64,000 nt of DNA from Modicisalibacter coralii (GTDB lineage: Bacteria > Pseudomonadota > Gammaproteobacteria > Pseudomonadales > Halomonadaceae), in the NCBI RefSeq assembly GCF_004117855.1, contig NZ_QWBW01000008.1, positions 1-64,000 of the forward strand, read 5' to 3'. The notes below the pieces were generated by a model, which made no database searches, had not been told where the DNA came from, and saw only the letters and a list, made by a program, of their open reading frames with translations. This document shows positions 16,904 to 24,991 of this stretch, one piece after another (position 1 is the first letter of the stretch; each line of letters opens with the position of its first letter). A program made the translations under genes and the position numbers.

Positions 16904-17824
16904 TCAGCCGGCGCCACGCCGTTGTGCGGCGGGGCTGATGCCGAAGTAGCGCTTGTAGTCGCGACTGAACTGCGACGCGCTCTGGTAGCCGACCTCGCTG
17001 GCGGTGCGTCCGACCTGCCAGCCCTGTTGATCGAGCAGCGCCCGTGCCTTGAGCAGTCGCAGGCGCTTGAGGTACTGCATCGGGGCCAGGTGGGTGGTGT
17101 GCTTGAAGTGGTGGTGGAAGTGCGACGCGCTCATGGCGGCCTGCTCGGCCAGGACTTCCACGCTCAATGGGCGGGTGTAGTGGCGGTGCAGGTAGTTGAG
17201 CGCCTGCCCGATGCGCGCGTACTGGCCCGATTCGGCCAGCAATTGCCGCAGCGAATCGCCCTGGGGGCCGCGCAGCGCCTCGAAGACCACCTCGCGGATG
17301 CGCGCGTCGCCCAGCGCCTCGGCGAGCCGGGAATCGTGCAGGCACTCGAGCAGGCGCAGCACGTTGTCGGTCATGCGCCCCGCCAGCGGCACCGCGGCCA
17401 TCGGCGAAGGGCGGGTCGCGGGTTGCCCGGCGTCCTTCAGCCAGGGTTGGGCCAGCTCGCCGAGCATCAGTCGGTCGAGGCGGATCGACACGCCGAGCAG
17501 CGGTTCGTCGGCGCTGGCATGGGTCTCGCACTCGAAGGGCAGGGGAAGGGCCTGGACCAGGTAGTGGCCGGCCCCGTAGTGGATCACCCGGTCGTCGAGA
17601 TAACCGATCTTGCCGCCCTGGACGACGACGATCAGGCCCGGGTCGTAGATCAGGGGCGTGCGGGCATGGCCGCAGTGCGACGCGACCAGGTGGACGCCGG
17701 GCAGCCGGGTCGGCTGGAAGCCGTCGTGCTCGATCAATGGCGAGATCAGCTCCGCCATGCGGGCCAGGTCGTCGGGTCGGGCGGCGAGCGAAGGGGGTTC
17801 CGGAGACGGGATGGCAATGGTCAT
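16904..17824 (-). CDS. AraC family regulator with AraC_N domain (YqhC-like)
   Basis: Transcriptional regulator (306 aa). The N-terminal AraC_N sensor (about residues 20-180) includes PGVHLVASHCGHARTPLIYDPGLIVVVQGGKIGYL. The C-terminal two-HTH domain (about 200-300) includes SVEVLAEQAAMSASHFHHHFKHTTHLAPMQYLKRLRL and GYQSASQFSRDYKRYFG. It lies divergent from the alcohol dehydrogenase at 18.05 kb. In E. coli the related YqhC activates the aldehyde reductase gene yqhD in response to reactive aldehydes (established), and the same logic is likely here. An ATG 60 bp upstream is possible but the longer N-terminus is not conserved in style. Confidence 0.9.
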   Translation of the reverse strand: MTIAIPSPEPPSLAARPDDLARMAELISPLIEHDGFQPTRLPGVHLVASHCGHARTPLIYDPGLIVVVQGGKIGYLDDRVIHYGAGHYLVQALPLPFECETHASADEPLLGVSIRLDRLMLGELAQPWLKDAGQPATRPSPMAAVPLAGRMTDNVLRLLECLHDSRLAEALGDARIREVVFEALRGPQGDSLRQLLAESGQYARIGQALNYLHRHYTRPLSVEVLAEQAAMSASHFHHHFKHTTHLAPMQYLKRLRLLKARALLDQQGWQVGRTASEVGYQSASQFSRDYKRYFGISPAAQRRGAG

Positions 17825-18048
17825 GGTGGCGATCGCAGGCGTTCGGCAAGGACTGGGTTTCCAGCCTAGCGTATTTTCCGGCATGAAATCCCCCGTGTAC
17901 TGCCCCCTTATGGTGAGTTTTCACAGGATCGTGCAGAAATCGCACAGTATCGAGCATGGTCGGCGTGGCCCTCGACGCCCAGAATGACAGGCGTCTTGCG
18001 CTCGGCCGAGGGCATCGGCCGACACTCGTGATCCACAGGGAGTTCATC

Positions 18049-19107
18049 ATGACCAACGCCAAGGGGTATGCCGCCCATTCCGCCGAATCGCCGCTCGAGT
18101 CGTATGCTTTCGAGCGTCGCGAACTGCGTGGCGACGACGTGGCGATCGACATTCTCTACTGTGGCGTCTGCCACAGCGACCTGCACTTCGCCCGCGACGA
18201 CTGGGGCATGGCGGCCTATCCGGTGGTGCCCGGCCACGAGATCGTCGGTCGCGTCACCGCGGTGGGCGCCGAGGTCAGCCACTACCAGGAGGGCGATCTC
18301 GTCGGGGTCGGCTGCATGGTCGACTCCTGCCGGCATTGCCAGGCCTGCGACGACGGCCTGGAGCAGTATTGCGCCGAAGGCTTCACCATGACCTACGGCA
18401 GCGAGGACCGTCACGACGGCACGCTCACCCAGGGGGGCTATTCCGACAAGGTGGTGGTCAGCGAGCGCTTCGTGCTGCGCATGCCGGAGGGCATCGACCT
18501 CAAGTCCGCCGCGCCGCTGCTGTGCGCCGGCATCACCACCTATTCGCCGCTCAAGCACTACGGCGTCAAGCCGGGGCACAAGGTCGGGGTGATCGGCATG
18601 GGTGGCCTGGGTCACATGGGCGTCAAGCTGGCCAAGGCGCTGGGTGCCGAGGTGACGTTGTTCACCCGCTCGCAAGGCAAGGTCGACGAGGCCAGGAGCA
18701 ATGGTGCCGATCACGTCGTGGTCTCCACCGATGACGACCAGATGGCGGCGGTCGCCGAGACCTTCGACTTCATGCTGGATACCGTGCCCAATCAGCATGA
18801 CCTGAATCCCTACCTGCAGTCGCTGAAGTACGACGGCACGCATATCCTGGTCGGACAGCTGCAGCCGCTGGAGCCGGCCGTGATGGGCGCCAACCTGATC
18901 TTCCGCCGCCGGGTGCTGGCCGGTTCGCTGATCGGTGGCATCCCCGAGACCCAGGAGGTGCTCGATTTCTGCGCCGAGAAGGGCATCACCTGCGATGTCG
19001 AGATGATCGACATCCAGGACATCAACCAGGCCTGGGAGCGCATGCAGAAGGGCGACGTCCGCTACCGTTTCGTGATCGACATGGCCTCGCTCAAAGACGC
19101 CGACTGA
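18049..19107 (+). CDS. zinc-dependent NAD(P)-dependent alcohol dehydrogenase (YahK/cinnamyl-ADH type)
   Basis: Medium-chain alcohol dehydrogenase (352 aa), most likely an NADPH-dependent aldehyde reductase. Catalytic zinc ligands are Cys41 (CGVCHSD) and His63 (VVPGHEIVG). Structural zinc is held by CRHCQACDDGLEQYC (about residues 94-108). The Rossmann glycine motif is VIGMGGLGHMGVKLAKALGA. These are characteristic of the YahK/ElfA group, which detoxify reactive aldehydes. AGGGAG lies 7-12 bp before the ATG. Divergent from a YqhC-like AraC regulator, suggesting induction by aldehyde stress. Confidence 0.93.
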   Translation: MTNAKGYAAHSAESPLESYAFERRELRGDDVAIDILYCGVCHSDLHFARDDWGMAAYPVVPGHEIVGRVTAVGAEVSHYQEGDLVGVGCMVDSCRHCQACDDGLEQYCAEGFTMTYGSEDRHDGTLTQGGYSDKVVVSERFVLRMPEGIDLKSAAPLLCAGITTYSPLKHYGVKPGHKVGVIGMGGLGHMGVKLAKALGAEVTLFTRSQGKVDEARSNGADHVVVSTDDDQMAAVAETFDFMLDTVPNQHDLNPYLQSLKYDGTHILVGQLQPLEPAVMGANLIFRRRVLAGSLIGGIPETQEVLDFCAEKGITCDVEMIDIQDINQAWERMQKGDVRYRFVIDMASLKDAD

Positions 19108-19131
19108 TTCCGGTGCTCCCGCGATGCTCCA

Positions 19132-19161
19132 AGCCGGCGCCCCCCCTTCGGGGTGCCGGCT
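19132..19161 (+). terminator. intrinsic terminator-like hairpin after the alcohol dehydrogenase
   Basis: AGCCGGC-G-CCCC pairs with GGGG-T-GCCGGCT around a CCTTC-containing loop, 24 bp after the stop codon. The T-tract is weak (TCTATCGTT), so it may work as a leaky terminator or 3' stabiliser. Confidence 0.65.
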
Positions 19162-19177
19162 CTATCGTTACGCTTTG

Positions 19178-19320
19178 TCTGAAAAATGTCTGCGCTCGCC
19201 CATACAGCGTTAAAAATCGACTGGTGCGCCAGCCCGGTCAAATGCTCATTTACGTCTTGTAAACTCCGCTTTTCCGTCAATTTTTGCCTTGTCTGGCCAT
19301 CGCTCACCGATTTTTCTGAC
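19178..19320. repeat. long imperfect inverted repeat (extragenic palindromic element)
   Basis: The left arm reads TCTGAAAAATGTCTGCGCTC and continues to TTAAAAATCGAC (19211-19221). The right arm, read on the minus strand, gives TCAGAAAAATCGGTGAGCG and then GGCAAAAATTGAC. The arms match at the anchors TC-GAAAAAT and AAAAAT-GAC with the same spacing, around a central 50-bp region. No open frame of interest overlaps it. It resembles dispersed extragenic palindromes of gammaproteobacteria. Only one copy is seen in the window. Confidence 0.55.
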
Positions 19321-19349
19321 AGAGCTCAATTCCCCGTGACATCGTTGTC

Positions 19350-19364
19350 GCCGGCGTCGTCATT
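19350..19364 (+). repeat. 15-bp direct repeat, left copy (segment boundary)
   Basis: GCCGGCGTCGTCATT, repeated identically at 24013-24027. The two copies bracket the lower-G+C segment with the anion symporter and the DUF2339 gene. Confidence 0.6.
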
Positions 19365-19548
19365 GCACACGTGACGCGCCTGGCCAAAGAGCTCATCGCC
19401 AGAGGGCATTCCGGCAGTTGAGTGTCCGCGTAAACTGTCCCAGATCATTTACAGTCCCGGCCGTCGGCACATAGTCTGAAAGGGTTCCCACCTGTCCCAG
19501 GCCATTGGAATGGGTTGGCACACCTGCCCAAACCGATAAGGACTGTTC
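19365..19548. other. noncoding leader with iterated CTGTCCC-like motifs
   Basis: This stretch upstream of the symporter holds no convincing gene. It contains several copies of a CTGTCCCAG-like motif in one orientation: CTGTCCCAG near 19434, CAGTCCCGG near 19452, CTGTCCCAGG near 19492 and CTGCCCAAA near 19523. Iterated sites of this sort can be transposon-end or regulator binding sites; neither can be shown here. Confidence 0.35.
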
Positions 19549-21021
19549 GTGAAACCGACCGCGAAAAGTGACTTCCGCCCGATTCCCGCTCTCATCGCTA
19601 TCGCCATCGGGATTGCGATAGGGTTCGTCCCCACACCAGAGGGTGTGTCCTCCCAGGGCTGGTTGATGTTGGCCATCTTCGTGGCGACCATTGCCGCCAT
19701 CATTGGCAAGGCCATGCCCATCGGGGCTGTGTCGATCGTGGCAATCACGGTGGTGGCCGTCAGTGGCGTCACCAGTGACAACCCCGGCACCGCCATTCGT
19801 GACGCCCTGGGCAGTTTCAGCAATTCGCTGATCTGGCTGATCGCCGTGGCCATCATGATCGCCCGGGGCTTGATAAAGACCGGCCTGGGCGAGCGTATCG
19901 GCTACTACTTCATTGCGCTGTTCGGCAAACGGACGCTGGGTATCGGATATGGTCTGGCGCTGTCGGAACTGGTGATTGCGCCGGTCACGCCCAGCAATAC
20001 CGCACGCGGCGGCGCGATTATCCATCCGATCATGCTGTCCATCGCCAAGAGTTTCGGCTGCACGCCGGACAACGAAAACACCAATCGGATCGGCAAATAC
20101 CTGGCGCTGGTGAACTACCATTCCAATCCGATCACCTCGGCGATGTTCATTACCGCCACCGCGCCCAACCCGCTGACGGTGAAGCTGATTGCCGATGCCA
20201 CCGGGGGCGACATCAGTCTTAGCTGGACGACCTGGGCCCTGGCCATGCTGCTGCCGGGTCTCGTGGCCATTGCGCTCATGCCGCTGGTGCTTTATCTGAT
20301 GTACCCGCCGGAGATCAAATCCACGCCGGATGCCGTCAACTTCGCCCGCGAGCGGCTGGAAAGCCTGGGCAAGCTGTCCCGGGACGAGGGCATCATGCTT
20401 GGTGTGTTTCTGGTGCTGCTGTTGCTGTGGGCGGATGTGCCGGCCTGGATCCTGGGTGATGCCTTCAAGCTGAACTCCACCACCACCGCGTTTGTCGGCC
20501 TGTCCATTCTGTTGGTGACCGGGGTCCTGAACTGGAAGGATGTGCTGGCTGAAAAGAGTGCCTGGGATACCCTGGTGTGGTTTGGCGCGCTGGTCATGAT
20601 GGCCACCCAACTGAACAAGCTGGGGGTGATTGACTGGTTCTCCGGCGCCATTCAGCAGGGGATCGTCAGCACCGGTCTTGGCTGGCCGGCTTCCACCGCC
20701 CTTCTGGTGCTGGTGTTCCTCTATTCCCATTACTTCTTTGCCAGCACCACCGCGCACATCACCGCGATGATGGGAGCATTCCTGGTGGTCGGCCTGGGCC
20801 TGGGCGCACCGCCGATGGCATTTGTGCTGATGATGGCGGCCACGTCCTCGATCATGATGACGCTTACCCACTACGCCACCGGCACGTCACCGGTGATCTT
20901 CGGCTCCGGTTACGTGGGGCTGGGCGAATGGTGGAAGGCCGGCTTCGTGATGAGCCTGGTGAACCTTCTGCTCTGGGTGGTCGTCGGTGGTCTGTGGTGG
21001 AAAATCCTGGGCTACTGGTAA
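19549..21021 (+). CDS. DASS/SLC13 anion:sodium symporter (dicarboxylate/2-oxoglutarate type)
   Basis: Inner-membrane carrier (490 aa, about 12-14 hydrophobic segments) of the divalent anion:Na+ symporter family (CitT/TtdT/SodiT group), probably importing or exchanging C4/C5 dicarboxylates. The family's paired signature is visible: the first Ser-Asn-Thr in VIAPVTPSNTARGGAIIHPI and the second substrate motif in SHYFFASTTAHITAM, with NYHSNPITSAMFITATAPNP in the first half. It starts ATG 9 bp after GATAAGGAC. It is the first gene in the low-G+C segment; its 3' end converges with the DUF2339 gene 18 bp away. Confidence 0.92.
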   Translation: MKPTAKSDFRPIPALIAIAIGIAIGFVPTPEGVSSQGWLMLAIFVATIAAIIGKAMPIGAVSIVAITVVAVSGVTSDNPGTAIRDALGSFSNSLIWLIAVAIMIARGLIKTGLGERIGYYFIALFGKRTLGIGYGLALSELVIAPVTPSNTARGGAIIHPIMLSIAKSFGCTPDNENTNRIGKYLALVNYHSNPITSAMFITATAPNPLTVKLIADATGGDISLSWTTWALAMLLPGLVAIALMPLVLYLMYPPEIKSTPDAVNFARERLESLGKLSRDEGIMLGVFLVLLLLWADVPAWILGDAFKLNSTTTAFVGLSILLVTGVLNWKDVLAEKSAWDTLVWFGALVMMATQLNKLGVIDWFSGAIQQGIVSTGLGWPASTALLVLVFLYSHYFFASTTAHITAMMGAFLVVGLGLGAPPMAFVLMMAATSSIMMTLTHYATGTSPVIFGSGYVGLGEWWKAGFVMSLVNLLLWVVVGGLWWKILGYW

Positions 21022-21039
21022 TCACCGTAGCCCCCTGGA

Positions 21040-23730
21040 TTACTCCACCCCGCCCTCCGTCCGGGCCGGGGCGGGTTGCAGGCTTTTCCGGATGATCTGG
21101 TGAACGTAGGCCAGGCCCAACAGGCAAAGCCCCAGGCCCATGAACGAGGCGACACGCCACAGCCCGGTCACGTCCGACATGTCGAACAGGAAGATCTTGG
21201 CGATCACCAGCATCAGCAACAGCATCGCCGCCTTGTAAAGCGGCTGCGCCTGGAAGCGGATGCCGGCAATGGTGCCGACCACCGCCATCAGCAGCCACAC
21301 CATGGAATAGGTGTAGTGTTCGCCGTCGCTGATGACGTTGTGGATGCTCAGCCCTCCCTGCCACAGGTGATGGATCTCGATGGACACGAAATACAGCAGG
21401 GCGGCCCCGGCAGTGGCCCCGGCAATTTTTCGGAGCTGGCCTGCAAGCAGGCAATAGCTGGTGGCGGCCAGGACCACCGGCAGCCCGTAGGCGAGCAGCA
21501 GGCTATTGAGCAGGGGCGTGGAGGCAATCGATGCGGGCTCCCACAGCGGGTTTTTCAACAGCAACAGGCCGCCCACATAGATCAGGCCGCAGACAGTGAG
21601 TAACAGGTGCCCGCAAACCCGGTAGAACGCCTGCAGGTGGTGCGCGCTTTTTGCACGGTACAGGTACACGTTCCCGATCAGGCCCGCGGCCGCCATATTG
21701 AGGGCCGCTTCCAGGTAGGAGTAGGTCTGGCGGAAAATATCGCCGTCGTACAACTGGTAACGGGTTTCATAGATCAGTGTCAGTGCCAGCAGGTGCAGGC
21801 CCGCGCCCTGCAACCATTGCCGCAGGGGATCCTCCGGCCGGGTGAAGTATGCCGCCACCCAGACCACCAGGGCGGAGCCCCCGCACACCCACAGGCTCCA
21901 GTGGAAATCGGTGGGATAGCTCAGCAGCCAGGGATTCAGGGTCAGCCGTACGATGACAAGGCCCAGTACCGCCTTTACAAGGTACGGCAGCACCGGCAGG
22001 GCAAACCGCTGGTGGAGCCGGGACAGGGTCACCACCTGCAGGGCCAGCGCCAGGGTGAGCGTGGCTTCCCGGAGTACCATGACCGCCGCCAGTGAGTAGG
22101 CCAGATGGGCACTGATGACCAGTGCCGCGGTGACCGAAGGCGGAATCTCTTTAGCTGTCTGCCGGTTCGCAATAGCAAGGTAGGCCGCGCCCAACACCAG
22201 CATGGCGACGGCCCACTGCCAGTGGGTATTCATGTCCGTCAGTCCGATATAGGCAATGGACAGGGCCGCCACCGGCGCCAGAAACGCCAGCGACGACCAG
22301 TACCCTTTGTGCTCGCTGACCTTGATGTTCCACAGAGCACCCGGGGTGAACAGGCCGACCAGAACGGCCAGTGCGCCGGCGAACTGGCTGGCTTCACCCG
22401 AAGACAGGTGGCGCACATGCACCGCGGTATCCGAAGCCAGTGCCGATACCAGTATGCCGATGGCCGTGATCGCGAATGCAGGCCAGGCGATCAGGCTGAA
22501 CCCGGGATGATGACGGCAGACCCAGAGTACCAGTGCGGGCAGGATCCACAGGGCGATCACCGGCGAGGGGGCGGACACGGCGATGCTGAGACCGGCGGCG
22601 GCAACGAAGGTTGCCAGCGTATAGACGTTCCGGGTGAGGGGGGAAATGAACATGTTCCGGTGGCAGCAGGCCATCAGGGGCGGCTCTTCCTTCACCTGGC
22701 TGTTGACCAGTCGCCAGTCGGAGCCGGGGATGGCCAGGAAACCATAGGTGACCAGCGCCAGGTAGATCAGTTGTACCGAAGGATCAACCGTCGAGGTCAA
22801 TGACAGGGCCCACCAGCCTGTGGCGCCCGCCATGATGCCCAGCCACAGCCAGTTGCGATAGACATGACGCAGCAGTGCCAGTGACGAGCCCGTGATCACC
22901 AGGCTGTAGATCAGGGCCCCGAGCATGTTCTGGCTGCCGGTGTCGACCAGTAACGGAACCACATAGGCCCCCAGCATGCCGAGGGCGGCCAGTACCGGGC
23001 CATGGATCAGTGACAGGCCCATGGTGATCAGCGACACCACGAGCAACAGGCTGAAGACCGGCCCGGCTGGCCACAGTTGGTAAAGATGGAGGGCCGCCAG
23101 CAGGGCGGCGTACAGGATAATGCTTGCGCCACCGGCCAGCGCGGCCAGCACGTCGTTGTAGTGCGCCAGTTGGCGCCGCTTCCAGAGCGCCACACCATGG
23201 AAGGTCAGGCCAAGCAGGATCGCCAGCGCGATGCGGGCCGTTGGCCCCAGCAGACCGGCCTCGATGGAGTACCTGACCAGGAAAATGCCGGACAGGCCGA
23301 CGCTCACGCCACCCAGCCACACCATCCAGTTCTCCTTCAGGTGGGCCAGCCAGGGGGCGTAATTCACGAGGGGTTCCGTGTTGTCGGCGCCTGTCTTCCC
23401 GGTGTCGGGCTCACGCCCGGAATAGACCGGCTTTTCGGCGGCAGGTCGTGGTGGTTCCGACGATGACTCGGGGGGTGGGCTTTGTTCCGCCTGAGCGTCG
23501 CTGGCCGTCCTTTCCGGGGACAACGAATCGCCGGCCGGTTGCTCCAGCGACGCCGGTTTCGGCCGGTCGGCAACGGCATTGTGCTCAGGCCGGTTCAACT
23601 GTGCCTGCAAAGCCGCAATCTGAGCGCGCAGGTCACGTTGTTGAAAAAAGGCGATCCACCCCAGAATTGCGCCCGGTACCACTATGCCAAATAGAACAAG
23701 GGCAAAGATAATAACCCCACCCATGGCCAC
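21040..23730 (-). CDS. giant DUF2339 polytopic membrane protein
   Basis: Very large integral membrane protein (896 aa) of the DUF2339 family. A first helix (residues about 5-27) is followed by a short coiled-coil-like segment (FFQQRDLRAQIAALQAQLN) and a hydrophilic, Pro/Glu-rich linker to about residue 115. The rest is some 25 closely spaced hydrophobic helices, ending with KIFLFDMSDVTGLWRVASFMGLGLCLLGLAYV, the family's most conserved region. The molecular function of DUF2339 proteins is not established; cell-envelope roles have been suggested. It shares the lower-G+C composition of its neighbour symporter and looks acquired with it. Confidence 0.85.
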   Translation of the reverse strand: MAMGGVIIFALVLFGIVVPGAILGWIAFFQQRDLRAQIAALQAQLNRPEHNAVADRPKPASLEQPAGDSLSPERTASDAQAEQSPPPESSSEPPRPAAEKPVYSGREPDTGKTGADNTEPLVNYAPWLAHLKENWMVWLGGVSVGLSGIFLVRYSIEAGLLGPTARIALAILLGLTFHGVALWKRRQLAHYNDVLAALAGGASIILYAALLAALHLYQLWPAGPVFSLLLVVSLITMGLSLIHGPVLAALGMLGAYVVPLLVDTGSQNMLGALIYSLVITGSSLALLRHVYRNWLWLGIMAGATGWWALSLTSTVDPSVQLIYLALVTYGFLAIPGSDWRLVNSQVKEEPPLMACCHRNMFISPLTRNVYTLATFVAAAGLSIAVSAPSPVIALWILPALVLWVCRHHPGFSLIAWPAFAITAIGILVSALASDTAVHVRHLSSGEASQFAGALAVLVGLFTPGALWNIKVSEHKGYWSSLAFLAPVAALSIAYIGLTDMNTHWQWAVAMLVLGAAYLAIANRQTAKEIPPSVTAALVISAHLAYSLAAVMVLREATLTLALALQVVTLSRLHQRFALPVLPYLVKAVLGLVIVRLTLNPWLLSYPTDFHWSLWVCGGSALVVWVAAYFTRPEDPLRQWLQGAGLHLLALTLIYETRYQLYDGDIFRQTYSYLEAALNMAAAGLIGNVYLYRAKSAHHLQAFYRVCGHLLLTVCGLIYVGGLLLLKNPLWEPASIASTPLLNSLLLAYGLPVVLAATSYCLLAGQLRKIAGATAGAALLYFVSIEIHHLWQGGLSIHNVISDGEHYTYSMVWLLMAVVGTIAGIRFQAQPLYKAAMLLLMLVIAKIFLFDMSDVTGLWRVASFMGLGLCLLGLAYVHQIIRKSLQPAPARTEGGVE

Positions 23731-24304
23731 ACTCCCTGTCAGTCGGGCAGGCAGTGTATCGAAAGTTACAGTGTGGTGTGTACGTCAGTCAGTGAACGGC
23801 CCCAGCTTATGAGGAAGGTCGAGTCCGTTGGTTTAACCGGATTGCGGGAGGAATGTTTATGTCGGCAGGCGTACTGTTGCCCGATACGATCGGGGCCAAT
23901 GGATAGCAATAAAACGTGTGGCTCCTGAATTCGAGCAATAAGCGCAGCACCAGGGGTAAATGGGCCGACAGAAAGGCGGGCTTGATCGTCAATCCCCTGT
24001 TTCCTCTGTCTTGCCGGCGTCGTCATTACGTTGCCCGACGATATCGGAGCCTCTCTCTGTAAGACATTTCTCACACGGGCCATCGTATATCCCCGATAGC
24101 GCACAGCGCGCCTTATTGCGTAGAGTCTCACACTCACCAATCCGTGACCCTCGGGGATGACGTGGCCCACTGCCTCGGCTTCGCCGGTCGCCAGGCCGAC
24201 CCCAGTCGTCGGGCGGCAGGCCCCATGACGTCGATGTCGCCGACAGGTCATGCGCCATCGTGGCACTGACGTCGACACTACCCCTCTGGAACAGGAGACC
24301 CCGC
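23731..24304. other. 574-bp gap, no convincing gene
   Basis: The gap holds the right 15-bp direct repeat (24013-24027) and a transition from low to high G+C. A minus-strand open frame at 23807-23992 (61 codons) begins MTIKPAFLSAHLPLVLRLLL but shows no known domain and no good ribosome site; it may be a gene remnant. The last 270 bp form the leader of the lipid operon, with AGGAG 7-12 bp before its GTG start. Confidence 0.5.
24013..24027 (+). repeat. 15-bp direct repeat, right copy (segment boundary)
   Basis: GCCGGCGTCGTCATT, identical to 19350-19364, at the point where base composition returns toward that of the rest of the window. Confidence 0.6.
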
Positions 24305-24991
24305 GTGCCATCCTCTGACAATCGCAGGCCGCTCAAGAGTCGCAATCATCGTCTCGCGCAGCGCGCCGCTGCCTGGCTGAGCCGGCGTCGTTGCACGCCC
24401 AACCAGATCTCGCTGGCGAGTATCGGTTTCGCCGCTTTCGCCACGCTGGTGCTGGTGGCCTGGCGGCATGCCACGGGCGGGGCGCAGTGGGTGTTGCCGC
24501 TACTCGCCATCGTGGGTATCCAGGGGCGTCTGCTGTGTAACCTGCTCGATGGCATGGTCGCGGTGGAGGGCGGGCGCTCGACGCCCGACGGAGAACTCTA
24601 CAACGATATACCGGACCGTATCGCGGATGCGCTGTTGCTGGCGGCGGCGGGTTATGCGGCGGGCACACTCTGGAGTGGCGGTATCTGGCTCGGCTGGCTG
24701 GCGGCGCTGCTGGCCGTGGCGACCGCCTATGTGCGCATGCTGGGCGCTTCGATGGGTGCGCCCATGTCCTTTATCGGGCCGATGGCCAAGCCGCACCGTA
24801 TGGCGTTGCTGAGTGGCGCCTGTCTGCTCAGTGTGCTCGAACCCTATCTCTGGCCCAAGGGCTGGGCGCTACTGCTGGGTCTCGGCGTCGTCGTCGTCGG
24901 CAGTGCCCTGACCATCGTCCGGCGTACACGGGCGATCCACGCCCACTGCATGGCCGCCGCCGACCGGCCGGCGAGGGGCGAGGATGTTTGA
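24305..24991 (+). CDS. CDP-alcohol phosphatidyltransferase family protein
   Basis: Membrane enzyme (228 aa) of the CDP-alcohol phosphatidyltransferase family, which joins a CDP-activated lipid to an alcohol. The family motif is D-x2-DG-x2-AR-x8-G-x3-D-x3-D. Here it reads N-x2-DG-x2-AV-x8-G-x3-N-x3-D (within LLCNLLDGMVAVEGGRSTPD and GELYNDIPDRIAD), so the Arg and two Asp positions differ. The N variants occur in a subgroup found with cdsA/plsC-like genes, but the Arg change is unusual. GTG start at 24305 has AGGAG at the right spacing. It overlaps the next gene by 8 bp. The product could be a noncanonical phospholipid, or the enzyme may have an altered reaction. Confidence 0.82.
   Translation: MPSSDNRRPLKSRNHRLAQRAAAWLSRRRCTPNQISLASIGFAAFATLVLVAWRHATGGAQWVLPLLAIVGIQGRLLCNLLDGMVAVEGGRSTPDGELYNDIPDRIADALLLAAAGYAAGTLWSGGIWLGWLAALLAVATAYVRMLGASMGAPMSFIGPMAKPHRMALLSGACLLSVLEPYLWPKGWALLLGLGVVVVGSALTIVRRTRAIHAHCMAAADRPARGEDV

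Larger units (their letters stand above)
19350..24027. mobile_element. putative laterally acquired segment bounded by direct repeats
   Basis: About 4.7 kb between two identical 15-bp direct repeats. The two genes inside use visibly different codons (more A/T in third positions, more ATT/GTG/CTG balance) and lower G+C than the genes on either side. No integrase or transposase is present, so the mechanism (site-specific, homologous or illegitimate) is not shown. The codon style is compatible with a Marinobacter-like donor, which is only an impression. Confidence 0.45.

Noticed and set aside
19393-20871. 492-codon minus-strand frame opposite the symporter
   Set aside because: Composed of His/Gln/Gly-rich nonsense peptide; the plus-strand frame is a clear DASS family member.
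23807-23992. Possible 61-codon gene in the gap after DUF2339
   Set aside because: No ribosome site, domain or partner; kept only as a possible remnant.
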